Assembly (NCBI GenBank): GCA_001304425.1
Contig: LJTS01000049.1
Span: forward strand, 1 to 18,733
Reading direction: 5' to 3'
DNA: 18,733 nucleotides
Source of the DNA: Betaproteobacteria bacterium SG8_40
GTDB lineage: Bacteria; Pseudomonadota; Gammaproteobacteria; Burkholderiales; Eutrophovitaceae
Shown: piece after piece, positions 1 to 6,900 of the stretch
Layout of the letters: every line of letters begins with the position of its first letter
Numbering within the stretch: the stretch's first letter is position 1
The notes under the pieces: model-generated
Database searches by the model: none
What the model was told of the DNA's origin: nothing
The model's input: the letters and a program-made list of their open reading frames with translations, nothing else
Made by a program: the position numbers and the translations under genes

Positions 1-175
1 CGCGCGTGATAGTCGGTGGTGCAATCCGCGAAAGTGGCTTGGCATAAATAACTTTGTTTGCACAACGCAGTCTACGGCACACATCTTCGTATGTTGTGGA
101 TCTTGCGCCGTCATGAGTTTGCTTGCCACTTGTGTTGCGGGTCTTCAAAGCGGAAGTGATCCAGGCTATGTTCTT
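1..175. other. Region downstream of lipA, no gene seen
   Basis: This stretch follows the lipA stop codon on the minus strand and runs to the window edge. No reading frame with recognisable protein content, no tRNA-like fold and no hairpin followed by a T tract was seen. A 6-bp inverted repeat (CACAAC at 61-66, GTTGTG at 94-99) is too short to interpret. A gene beyond the window edge could begin or end here, but nothing supports one. Confidence 0.5.
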
Positions 176-1114
176 TCAAGCGAGGCCGGCGCCGCTCGCC
201 TGCTCGTCGGCGTGATAAGAGGAGCGCACCAGCGGCCCGCAGGCGGCGTGTTTGAAGCCCATCTTTGCTGCTTCGCGTTCGAACACCTTGAACTGCGCGG
301 GCTCGACATAACGCAACACGGGCAGGTGTCCCTTGGTGGGCTGCAGGTATTGCCCCAGGGTCAGCATGTCCACGTTGTAGGCGCGCATATCGCGCATGAC
401 ATCGAGAATTTCGTCGTCGGTTTCTCCGAGTCCGACCATCAGCCCCGATTTGGTTGGAATCTCCGGAAACCTGGTCTTGAAATCCTGCAACAGCCTTAGC
501 GAGTGCGTGTAGTCAGCCCCCGGACGTGCTTGCTTGTAGAGGCGGGGTACCGTCTCCAGGTTGTGGTTCATCACATCGGGTGGGCTGATCGCCAGATTAT
601 CCAGTGCTTTTTCAAGACGTCCGCGGAAATCGGGTGTCAGTATTTCGATACGTGTGGACGGAGACCGGGTGCGGATCGCTGCAATGCAGTCGGCGAAATG
701 TCTCGCTCCGCCGTCTCTCAGATCGTCGCGATCGACGCTGGTGATGACGACGTATTTCAGTTTCATTGCGGCGATGGTGCGCGCCAGGTTTTCCGGCTCC
801 TTTTCGTCCGGCGGTTTTGGCCGTCCGTGCGCCACGTCGCAAAACGGGCAGCGCCGTGTGCACATGTCGCCGAGTATCATGAAAGTGGCCGTACCCTTGC
901 CGAAGCATTCCCCGATATTGGGGCACGAAGCCTCTTCGCAAACGGTGTACAGGGAGTGTTCGCGCAAGACCTGCTTGACTTCGTAGAAGGTCCGGCTCGA
1001 CGGCGATTTGACGCGAATCCAGTCCGGTTTCTTCAGCGGTTCAATCGGAATGATCTTGACCGGATTGCGCGCCGTCTTGTCGCCGCCGGTCTGTCGCAGA
1101 CGGTCATTGCTCAT
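176..1114 (-). CDS. lipA: Lipoyl synthase LipA
   Basis: Radical-SAM enzyme that inserts two sulfur atoms into octanoyl groups on lipoate-dependent enzymes, the last step of de novo lipoyl cofactor synthesis in the cytoplasm. The protein is 312 residues. The auxiliary [4Fe-4S] cluster motif C-x4-C-x5-C is at C59/C64/C70, the radical-SAM CxxxCxxC at C85/C89/C92, and the C-terminal RSSYHA motif, which supplies the serine ligand, begins near residue 297. I chose the ATG at 1114 because it overlaps the lipB stop as ATGA. A GTG ten codons further upstream (1144) is also in frame but would overlap lipB by more than 30 bp. The gene is the distal member of a dacA-dat-ybeD-lipB-lipA run. All catalytic motifs are intact, so the assignment is very secure. 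Confidence 0.97.
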   Translation of the reverse strand: MSNDRLRQTGGDKTARNPVKIIPIEPLKKPDWIRVKSPSSRTFYEVKQVLREHSLYTVCEEASCPNIGECFGKGTATFMILGDMCTRRCPFCDVAHGRPKPPDEKEPENLARTIAAMKLKYVVITSVDRDDLRDGGARHFADCIAAIRTRSPSTRIEILTPDFRGRLEKALDNLAISPPDVMNHNLETVPRLYKQARPGADYTHSLRLLQDFKTRFPEIPTKSGLMVGLGETDDEILDVMRDMRAYNVDMLTLGQYLQPTKGHLPVLRYVEPAQFKVFEREAAKMGFKHAACGPLVRSSYHADEQASGAGLA

Positions 1115-1881
1115 CGGATTTGCATGTCTGGTTGTTGATTCCACAAGTTGGCCTGTAACGAGGCGAGCAGTTTTTCGCCAATCGCGTCCAGGTCGTCGTC
1201 AATGCCGAGGTCGCGCAACTGACCCACGCGCAGGCCCGGAAAGCCGCACGGGTCGATGTCCGCAAACGGGGCGAGATCCATATCGACGTTCAGAGACAGC
1301 CCATGATAGCTGCAACCGTTGCGAATGCGCAGGCCAAGTGAGGCAATCTTGGTCTCGCCAACGTATACGCCCGGTGCCTGCTCACGGCCGCTGGCTGCGA
1401 TGCCGTATTGTTTCAGCAGTTCGACAACGGATTGTTCAAGGCGTCTGACAAGCTGGCGAACGCCTATGCCGAGCCGGCGCAGGTCGACCAGGGTATAGAC
1501 GACAATCTGGCCGGGGCCGTGGTAGGTGATCTGCCCGCCACGGTCGGATTTGACTACCGGTATGCGGGTCGCGGTGCGCGGCAGGTGCGCGGCGCGTGCG
1601 GCCAGCCCCAGTGTATATACCGGGGGGTGCTGGAGCAGCCAAAGCTGATCGTCTTCATCCGGCGTTCGCGTCAGGGTAAGGCTTTTCATCTGCTGCCAGG
1701 TTGGCTCGTAATCGACCAGGCCAAGGCGCCGGATAGCAGCCGGACTGTCAGATGCGCTGCCGGCATGCAGCAGGGACGTATCGCCGGCTTGCGGGCGCGC
1801 CGTCACGGACGATTCGATCCACGCGTTCACGTGGCGGTTCTTCTTGTCGGCTGCCGGGTTCGCAGGACTCAAGCGTTTCAT
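1111..1881 (-). CDS. lipB: Octanoyl-[ACP]:protein octanoyltransferase LipB
   Basis: Transfers the octanoyl group from acyl carrier protein to lipoyl domains, supplying the substrate for LipA. Family hallmarks are visible in the 256-residue product: RGGQ-x-TYHGPGQ around 115-125, the catalytic lysine in TKIASLG (K178), HGLSLN (H193) and the catalytic cysteine in DPCGFPG (C212). The start ATG overlaps the ybeD stop as ATGA, and the stop in turn overlaps the lipA start. The first ~50 residues, rich in polar residues, precede the normal family start (RRLGLVDYEP) and make the protein about 40 residues longer than E. coli LipB. Either this is a genuine extension or translation begins at an internal non-ATG codon. 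The overlap geometry favours the long form. Confidence 0.95.
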   Translation of the reverse strand: MKRLSPANPAADKKNRHVNAWIESSVTARPQAGDTSLLHAGSASDSPAAIRRLGLVDYEPTWQQMKSLTLTRTPDEDDQLWLLQHPPVYTLGLAARAAHLPRTATRIPVVKSDRGGQITYHGPGQIVVYTLVDLRRLGIGVRQLVRRLEQSVVELLKQYGIAASGREQAPGVYVGETKIASLGLRIRNGCSYHGLSLNVDMDLAPFADIDPCGFPGLRVGQLRDLGIDDDLDAIGEKLLASLQANLWNQQPDMQIR

Positions 1882-2171
1882 AAGACCATGGCGACTGCAG
1901 GATGGTCGCCGAGCTCCTGGTATAGCGCATCGAGTTGCTCGCGTGAAACGGCGACGATCGTGCAGGTGACGCTCAGGTAAGTGTTCTTCTTGCTCTTGCG
2001 CAGCTCAACCGTGCTCTCGTCGAAATCAGGCGCATGTTTACGCACGATGTCGATCACGTTTCGAACGAACTGCGGTTCGCGCCGGCCCATGACTTTGATC
2101 GGAAAATCTAGCGGATACTCGATTTCTCCCAGCTTGCCATTGCCATCCTGTTTCGACGATTCCTGAGTCAT
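1878..2171 (-). CDS. ybeD: DUF493 family protein YbeD
   Basis: Small cytoplasmic protein of 97 residues in the DUF493/YbeD family, which has an ACT-like alpha/beta fold. Its biochemical role is not established; in many gammaproteobacteria it sits between dacA and lipB, as here. Typical features are the N-terminal EYPLDFPIKVMG segment, the central FVRNVIDIVRKHAPDFD helix, and the SKKNTYLSVTCTI strand. The stop overlaps the lipB ATG (ATGA), which suggests translational coupling. It lies 15 bp downstream of dat. Identification rests on both sequence pattern and conserved gene order. Confidence 0.9.
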   Translation of the reverse strand: MTQESSKQDGNGKLGEIEYPLDFPIKVMGRREPQFVRNVIDIVRKHAPDFDESTVELRKSKKNTYLSVTCTIVAVSREQLDALYQELGDHPAVAMVL

Positions 2172-2186
2172 CGCTTGCCGTTGTGT

Positions 2187-3041
2187 TCAGACGGGCGCCG
2201 ATCGCATGACCTGCGCCTTGTATTCCTGATAGAGGCCGTGCATGCGCTTGAACACAGGCCCCGGACGACCATTACTGACCGGTTGGCCGTTCAGCGTGGT
2301 CACGGGCAGAATTTCCCGGCTCGAGGAGGTGATCCAGATTTCGTCCGCACGCGCCAGTTCGGTCTCTGCAATGTTTCTAACCTCATATGCGACATTGTTT
2401 GCCGCGGCCAGTTCCAGCACCAGGTCATAGGTAATGCCGGGCAACATCAGGTTGGACTTGGGCGGAGCGAGAATGATGCCATTACTGACCACAAAGGCGT
2501 TGCTCGCCGAGCCCTCGGTCAATTGACCATCGCGCACCAACAGCGTCTCGGCGCAGCCGGCGTCTACTGCGAGCTGGCGCAGCAATACGTTGGGCAGCAG
2601 GGAGGTGCTTTTTACATTGCACCGTGCCCAGCGATTATCCGATGCCGTGATGGCGCCGACGCCGTCACTGATCTGCTCCGCTGTTGGCGGCAGCAGCGGG
2701 CTGCTCATGATGAACACGGTCGGTGCGGTGTTGGCGGGGAAGGCGTGGTCGCGCCTGGCGACGCCGCGTGTCACCTGCAGATACAGCGATTGATCTTCGG
2801 GTTCATTGAGCCCCACCAGGCGAGTAATCAGTTCCTGCCATGTGTTGGCCTCATGCGGATTGCCGAGGCGTATGCTGTCGAGGCTCGCCTGCAGGCGTTC
2901 GAGGTGCTCGCCGAGACGGAAGGGCAGGCGCGAGTAGACGGGGATGACTTCGTAGACGCCGTCGCCGAAAATGAACCCCCGGTCGAGCACCGGGATGACG
3001 GCTTTTTCGATTGGCATGAATTCGCCGTTGAGATAAATCAT
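2187..3041 (-). CDS. dat: D-amino-acid aminotransferase (PLP fold type IV)
   Basis: PLP-dependent fold-type IV transaminase of 284 residues that interconverts D-alanine plus 2-oxoglutarate with pyruvate plus D-glutamate. The N-terminal YLNGEFMPIEKAVIPVLDRG pattern, FGDGVYEV (25-32), the PLP-binding lysine K144 in CNVKSTSLLPNVL, and E176 in TEGSASNAF match D-amino-acid aminotransferases in spacing. Branched-chain aminotransferase (IlvE) and aminodeoxychorismate lyase share this fold, so substrate is inferred from the N-terminal sequence and from the neighbour. The adjacent dacA encodes a carboxypeptidase that liberates D-alanine. The gene starts 35 bp after dacA, and no good Shine-Dalgarno precedes its ATG, so it probably depends on the upstream transcript. 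Confidence 0.88.
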   Translation of the reverse strand: MIYLNGEFMPIEKAVIPVLDRGFIFGDGVYEVIPVYSRLPFRLGEHLERLQASLDSIRLGNPHEANTWQELITRLVGLNEPEDQSLYLQVTRGVARRDHAFPANTAPTVFIMSSPLLPPTAEQISDGVGAITASDNRWARCNVKSTSLLPNVLLRQLAVDAGCAETLLVRDGQLTEGSASNAFVVSNGIILAPPKSNLMLPGITYDLVLELAAANNVAYEVRNIAETELARADEIWITSSSREILPVTTLNGQPVSNGRPGPVFKRMHGLYQEYKAQVMRSAPV

Positions 3042-3075
3042 CGAAAGCGGTTACTGGTTCGGCAAGAAAACCGGG

Positions 3076-4212
3076 TCAGTTCAGCAGCAGCCTGAGACTA
3101 TGCCAGGCGCGCACGAAAATGTTGGCGACGGCAACGGATTCGAGTGCTACCACAGGATACTCTCCGTAGGGGCTGCCGTCGAACGTCAGACGCAACATGC
3201 CGATACTCTGCCCCGCCCGCACCGGCGCGAGCAGCGGCTGCATGCTTTCCAGTTCCGCCTGAAGCTGTTGCCACAGGCCGGCTGGCACGGTGACGAAGAA
3301 ATCCTCCGGAAAGCCGGCCGGCAACCGGTCGTCGCTACCCTTCCAGACCGGAATCTCCTGCACCGTTTCGCCCTTGCCGTAAAGTTTGTGCGTTTCGAAT
3401 TTTTCGAATCCGTAATTGAGTAGCTTCTGGCTCTCGGATGTGCGGGCCCTGTCGGAGCCAGCGTCAATCACCACCGATATCAGGCGGCGCTGATCGCGCC
3501 GCGCGGTGGCAATGAGGCAGAAACCGGCACTCTCGGTGAATCCTGTTTTCATGCCGTCGACGTGCGGATCGCGCCCCAGCAGTTTGTTGCGGTTGTACTG
3601 CGCGATGTTGTTGTAGGTAAATTCGCGCAGGCTATAGAACTCGAAGTGCTCGGGGAATCGCGAAATGATGAGGCTGGCGATCGTAACCAGGTCACGCGCG
3701 CTTGAATAATGCTGCGGGTCCGGCAGACCGGTAGCGTTGGTAAATTTCGTGTTGGCCAGTCCCAGCCGCTGCGCCTCCCGGTTCATCATATCGACGAATT
3801 GCGCTTCGCTGCCGGCGACCCCTTCCGCCAGCACGATGGCGGCATCATTGCCCGACTGTACGATGAGACCTTTCAGCAGGTCTTCCACGGTCACTTCGCT
3901 GCCCGGATCGAGAAACATCCGAGAACCGGCCGTGCCCCAGGCCGCCTCGGACACGGTCAGCTTCTGCCCCATCGACAGGCGTTTCTGGTACACGGCTTCG
4001 AATACCAGATAGGCGGTCATCAGCTTGGTAAGGGAAGCGGGTTCGATGCGCTGGTCGGCGTTTTTCTCCGCCAGGACCGTGCCGCTCAGGAGGTCGACGA
4101 GCACGAATGCGCGCGAGTGCAGGCTCGGGGGCGGGACAAGCTCACTGAAAACCTGGGCGTGGGCGGGCAGGCATGCAGCGACGAACAGGATCAGGGCGCG
4201 CAACGAGAGCAT
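3076..4212 (-). CDS. dacA: Serine-type D-Ala-D-Ala carboxypeptidase (PBP5/6 family)
   Basis: Periplasmic, membrane-associated DD-carboxypeptidase that trims the terminal D-alanine from peptidoglycan pentapeptides. The 378-residue product has a Sec signal peptide ending at about residue 19 (CLPAHA). The three penicillin-binding motifs are present: S60-x-x-K63 (SLTK), S120-G-N122, and K222-T-G224. A C-terminal beta-rich domain (roughly 275-360) and an amphipathic tail (VAVANIFVRAWHSLRLLLN) match the PBP5/6 layout, the tail acting as a membrane anchor. It heads the minus-strand dat-ybeD-lipB-lipA series. A perfect TATAAT lies only about 15 bp upstream of the ATG and no Shine-Dalgarno is visible, so the transcript may have a very short leader. 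Confidence 0.95.
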   Translation of the reverse strand: MLSLRALILFVAACLPAHAQVFSELVPPPSLHSRAFVLVDLLSGTVLAEKNADQRIEPASLTKLMTAYLVFEAVYQKRLSMGQKLTVSEAAWGTAGSRMFLDPGSEVTVEDLLKGLIVQSGNDAAIVLAEGVAGSEAQFVDMMNREAQRLGLANTKFTNATGLPDPQHYSSARDLVTIASLIISRFPEHFEFYSLREFTYNNIAQYNRNKLLGRDPHVDGMKTGFTESAGFCLIATARRDQRRLISVVIDAGSDRARTSESQKLLNYGFEKFETHKLYGKGETVQEIPVWKGSDDRLPAGFPEDFFVTVPAGLWQQLQAELESMQPLLAPVRAGQSIGMLRLTFDGSPYGEYPVVALESVAVANIFVRAWHSLRLLLN

Positions 4213-4226
4213 ATCGTGAGGCGCGA

Positions 4227-4232
4227 ATTATA
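4227..4232 (-). promoter_or_regulatory. Candidate -10 element of dacA
   Basis: On the minus strand this hexamer reads TATAAT, an exact sigma-70 -10 element, 14 bp before the dacA ATG. There is no convincing -35 at 16-18 bp spacing; a TTGACG lies 24 bp upstream, too far for a standard promoter. If used, transcription would begin within about ten bases of the start codon. Confidence 0.4.
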
Positions 4233-4274
4233 CTCGCCATCCGGGCGGGGAAGTGCCGTCAACGGTCACAACGA

Positions 4275-4304
4275 TTGAAACAAGCCCCTTGTGCTTGCTA
4301 CGCT
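4275..4304 (+). promoter_or_regulatory. Candidate promoter with spacer dyad upstream of the copper chaperone gene
   Basis: TTGAAA (4275-4280) and an extended-type -10, TGC-TACGCT (-10 at 4299-4304), are separated by 18 bp. The spacer contains the inverted repeat CAAGC-N7-GCTTG (4281-4297). A dyad centred in a long spacer is the geometry of MerR-family activators, but the half-sites do not match the CueR consensus as I know it. Weak support. Confidence 0.3.
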
Positions 4305-4340
4305 AGCGGCTCGCCTGGCATCTGGATACGAAAGCTCGTG

Positions 4341-4811
4341 ATGAACAAACTTACCAAAACGACGACTACTGCACTGTGCGCCTGTTGGTGCATGTGCGCC
4401 GGTACCGCACTCGCTCTGGAGGTCGTTGTCAGCGAGGCCTGGACGAGGGCGACCGCACCCGGGCAGACGGTCGCGGGCGTTTATTTCGACATTGAATCAG
4501 ACAGCGACGCAAGGCTGGTGGGTGTCGAGACGAGGCTCACGGACGTGGCGGAACTCCACTACATGAAAATGGAAGATGGCGTCATGCGCATGCGCTCGTT
4601 GCCGAAAGTGGATCTGCCGGCGCGGGAAACCGTGAAGTTCGCGCCCGGCGGGCTGCACGTCATGCTGTTTGAGCTCAAACGCCCGCTGGAAGCCGGGGGG
4701 GAACTCGGCCTTACGTTGCTGGTCGAGGATGCCGGCGGCCAGCAGACCCGGGTCGACGTGAGCGCGGAGGTGCGCAATTTTGATGGCAGCAAGGCGCATC
4801 ATCATCACTAG
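4341..4811 (+). CDS. PCu(A)C-type periplasmic copper chaperone
   Basis: Secreted copper-binding protein of the PCu(A)C (DUF461) family, which delivers Cu(I) in the periplasm, for example to the CuA centre of cytochrome oxidase. The 156-residue product has a signal peptide cut near A25 (ALA-LE). The metal motif H-x10-M-x21-H-x-M is exact: H73, M84, H106, M108. Unusual points are four alternating cysteines inside the signal peptide (C13, C15, C17, C19) and a natural C-terminal tail of four histidines that could bind more metal. The ATG at 4341 was chosen because it begins the signal peptide; the open frame extends upstream without coding character. The gene converges on the DUF2063 gene with an 18-bp gap, which fits a shared copper role. 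Confidence 0.93.
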   Translation: MNKLTKTTTTALCACWCMCAGTALALEVVVSEAWTRATAPGQTVAGVYFDIESDSDARLVGVETRLTDVAELHYMKMEDGVMRMRSLPKVDLPARETVKFAPGGLHVMLFELKRPLEAGGELGLTLLVEDAGGQQTRVDVSAEVRNFDGSKAHHHH

Positions 4812-4826
4812 CCGGCGGCATGCCGG
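4812..4826. other. Short hairpin between convergent genes
   Basis: CCGGC-GGCAT-GCCGG forms a 5-bp GC stem exactly in the 18-bp gap between the convergent copper chaperone and DUF2063 genes. It could slow transcription from both sides, but there is no T tract on either strand, so it is not a canonical intrinsic terminator. Confidence 0.3.
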
Positions 4827-4829
4827 ACC

Positions 4830-5627
4830 TCAGGATTCGATGCTGACGGCGTAACCCTGGATCCAGCCCTCGTTTACCCAGCCGCGCAGTAACCCGGCGG
4901 CGCGCTGAGCGGCATCGGCGTCGGCCATGCCCGTCGTTGCGGCAAAGTCCGAGCACGCATCGCCAAACCCGGCTCCGCCTGCAAATGCCCGCCACAGCCA
5001 TGTCTCGTCGTGGTCGAGTGTTCTGAAATACGTCTTGAAATCCCTGCGCCAGACGGCAATGGTATCGGCCTCCTCGCGGCGGACCGGCCCGGGCATTTTT
5101 TGCTGGTCGCGATGCGCGTGCCAGATGGCAATCACGTTCCAGTGCGATTCGACCAGATGTAACGAAGGGTGAGCGATGAAGCGCAGGCCGGGCCAGTCCA
5201 CGGGTGGGACCGACGCGATCTGTTCGAAACTGGTTTGCGGCGCGTCATCGGCGTCGAAGGCAAGGCCCTGCGCCCACTCGAACCCGGCCAGCTCGGCCAG
5301 AACGGGTTGCTGGCTGAATGCCGGATCGTTGCGCAGAAACCTCGCCAGCCCTTCGCCGAACCAGCGCAAGTTCCGGTAGGTTGAGGGGCACGCGTCGATG
5401 TAGGCGGCGGCCAGATTTTCGAAAGCGGATTCGCCGACAAACGCCTCGAGGGCCGGATAATCCACCCCCAGGGCTGCGATCAGGCGTAACCGGTAGGCAC
5501 TGTAGTAGATGCGCAGCCGCGTTTGCCTGAACGCGTCATCCGGCCCGGCAATGTCAGCGATCACGCCGGGGTCTCCGTCGAGCAAGTGCTTTTGGAACCG
5601 GGCCTGCAGCCCGGCGAGGGCCTTCAT
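4830..5627 (-). CDS. bufC: DUF2063 bufferin-type maturation partner (BufC-like)
   Basis: Cytoplasmic partner protein of MNIO peptide-modifying enzymes, in the DUF2063/HvfC-BufC family. Members bind the precursor and the DUF692 oxidase to allow modification. The 265-residue product shows the N-terminal helical DUF2063 region (roughly 5-105: LQARFQKHLLDGD, RIYYSAYRLRLIAALGVDYPAL, and YRNLRWFGEGLARFL). A C-terminal part (about 115-260) is presumed to be the peptide-recognition half. It starts 28 bp after the DUF692 gene and is last in the bufA-bufB-bufC order on the minus strand. DUF2063 is also labelled a putative DNA-binding domain in databases; nothing here supports DNA binding over the context-based role. 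Confidence 0.87.
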   Translation of the reverse strand: MKALAGLQARFQKHLLDGDPGVIADIAGPDDAFRQTRLRIYYSAYRLRLIAALGVDYPALEAFVGESAFENLAAAYIDACPSTYRNLRWFGEGLARFLRNDPAFSQQPVLAELAGFEWAQGLAFDADDAPQTSFEQIASVPPVDWPGLRFIAHPSLHLVESHWNVIAIWHAHRDQQKMPGPVRREEADTIAVWRRDFKTYFRTLDHDETWLWRAFAGGAGFGDACSDFAATTGMADADAAQRAAGLLRGWVNEGWIQGYAVSIES

Positions 5628-5655
5628 CTGCGTAATCCTTCAGGCCGCATCGTGT

Positions 5656-6489
5656 TCATGCCGCAACGAAAGAGCGCGCGGTGGTGGCGATTTCGCGGGC
5701 CTGCTCCAGTTCGCTGACCAGTGTTGCCAGATCAGGGATGTGGTCGTCGCGCTCGATCATGGTCGCGACCGGCCCCAGTTTTTCAATGGCATGACGATAG
5801 AGGTCCCAGACCTCGTCGATCACCGGCGCGTCGTGCGTATCGATGATATGCGTTCCGCAGTGACTGTGTCCGGCGAGGTGTATTTGCTGGATACGGTGAG
5901 CTGGCAGCGCATCGATGAACTGACGAGGATCAAAACCGTGGTTGAAGCCACTGACGTAGACGTTATTGACGTCGAGGAGCAGCAAGCAATCGGTGCGCTC
6001 GGAAATTTCAGCGAGAAACTCCCACTCCGTCATTTCTGACCGGTCGAAGTTGACGTAACTGGAAACGTTCTCTATCAGGATGGGGCGCTGCAGGAAGTCC
6101 TGCACCTGGGCGATGCGTGCCGCGACGTGCCTGGCCGCTTCGGTCGTGTATGGCAGCGGCAGCAGATCGTGGATATTTTTCCTGGCAAAACCAGTCCAGC
6201 ACAGGTGGTCGGAGACCCACGCCGGCTGGATGCGATCGGCCAGCGCCTTCAGTGCCTTGAGGTAGTCGAGGTCAAGCGGATCGGTGCTGCCAATGGACAG
6301 CGACACGCCATGCAGCACGACCGGATACTCGGCGCGAATGCGGTCAAGATAGTAAAGGGGCTTGCCGCCGGGCACCATGTAGTTTTCCGACAGCGCCTCG
6401 AACCAGTCAACGCGGGGGCGCGAGGCTAGGATGTCGTCGTAATGAACGGTGCGCAGACCGAGCCCGAAACCGGGATTCTGAAATCGCAT
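5656..6489 (-). CDS. bufB: DUF692 multinuclear iron oxidase (MNIO), bufferin maturase
   Basis: DUF692 TIM-barrel enzyme of 277 residues, the family of MbnB, HvfB and BufB. These use two or three non-heme irons and O2 to convert cysteines of a precursor peptide into copper-binding heterocycles. Candidate metal-ligand motifs are in the family order: LHGVSLSIG (H60), SDHLCW (H95), ENVSSYV (E140), DVNNVYVSGFNHG (D173, H184), HLAGH (H204, H208), DTHDAPV (D217) and ERDD (E246). It lies 70 bp downstream of the small six-Cys gene, across a strong hairpin, and 28 bp upstream of the DUF2063 gene. The presumed substrate is that six-Cys peptide. The particular modification (thiooxazole or another) cannot be read from sequence. 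Confidence 0.93.
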   Translation of the reverse strand: MRFQNPGFGLGLRTVHYDDILASRPRVDWFEALSENYMVPGGKPLYYLDRIRAEYPVVLHGVSLSIGSTDPLDLDYLKALKALADRIQPAWVSDHLCWTGFARKNIHDLLPLPYTTEAARHVAARIAQVQDFLQRPILIENVSSYVNFDRSEMTEWEFLAEISERTDCLLLLDVNNVYVSGFNHGFDPRQFIDALPAHRIQQIHLAGHSHCGTHIIDTHDAPVIDEVWDLYRHAIEKLGPVATMIERDDHIPDLATLVSELEQAREIATTARSFVAA

Positions 6490-6501
6490 GTTGATCAGGG
6501 C

Positions 6502-6529
6502 GCGGGCACCCGATGATCGCGGTGCCCGC
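6502..6529 (-). other. Strong hairpin between precursor and maturase genes
   Basis: GCGGGCACC (6502-6510) and GGTGCCCGC (6521-6529) form a perfect 9-bp GC-rich stem with a 10-nt loop, in the 70-bp gap between the six-Cys precursor and bufB. There is no T tract after it on the minus strand. It could stabilise the 3' end of a precursor transcript or cause partial termination, so that more precursor than enzyme is made. Confidence 0.55.
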
Positions 6530-6559
6530 TGTAACAGGTTAAGACCCGCTTCGGGCCCG

Positions 6560-6820
6560 TTACCTTCCGGCCCCGGTCACTTTCGAGCACTCGACGGCGC
6601 TGAGCTTTACGAAGCCCTGGCCCTTGCACTCGTTCTGCCCGGCACACGCGCTGTTGGCCGTCTTGCAGTCGCTCAAACCCTTGCAGGCATTGGCAGCATC
6701 ACAGGCGATCTTCGCCTCGGTCCTGGCGCTGGTGCCGCCAGTGCTTTCGCAGCCACTGATGAACAATGCTGCGGCAGTGGCCGCAATGGCCAGGCCCGCC
6801 AGGTTCTTGCCTTTGGTCAT
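6560..6820 (-). CDS. bufA2: BufA2-like six-Cys bufferin precursor with lipoprotein signal
   Basis: Small Cys-rich secreted peptide of 86 residues, the presumed substrate of the DUF692/DUF2063 pair that follows. The core (about 36-80) carries six cysteines, C40, C46, C52, C59, C65 and C78, in the pattern ACDAANACKG / DCKTANSACAGQNECKGQGFV / ECSKV. This resembles the BufA2 type of copper-sequestering bufferin. The N-terminus is a signal peptide ending in ISGC, a good lipobox: C24 would be lipidated, and the +2 glutamate does not retain the protein in the inner membrane. Bufferins are usually described with ordinary Sec signals, so lipidation would be unusual. A strong Shine-Dalgarno (AAGGAGGAG) lies just upstream, suggesting high expression. 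Family assignment is by pattern recognition only. Confidence 0.85.
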   Translation of the reverse strand: MTKGKNLAGLAIAATAAALFISGCESTGGTSARTEAKIACDAANACKGLSDCKTANSACAGQNECKGQGFVKLSAVECSKVTGAGR

Positions 6821-6883
6821 GGATCTCTCCTCCTTGGGGAATATGTCTGAAGTGCCTCGGTGAGCGCTTTAACAAGCCCACCG

Positions 6884-6900
6884 TTGCACGCGGTGTGCAA
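6884..6900 (-). promoter_or_regulatory. Dyad upstream of the six-Cys precursor gene
   Basis: TTGCAC-GCGGT-GTGCAA is a perfect 6-bp inverted repeat, 64-80 bp upstream of the precursor ATG and in the only sizeable gap (180 bp) between the two RiPP cassettes. Its position suits an operator for the downstream cassette. I recognise no specific regulator and no clear -35/-10 pair beside it. Confidence 0.3.

Noticed and set aside
2175..3095. 306-codon plus-strand frame over dat
   Set aside because: It is antisense to an intact aminotransferase and lacks family motifs.
4799..4808. C-terminal four-His tail considered as vector or tag contamination
   Set aside because: Only four His, all CAT/CAC codons in natural context, with continuous genomic sequence after the stop; a His-rich end suits a copper protein.
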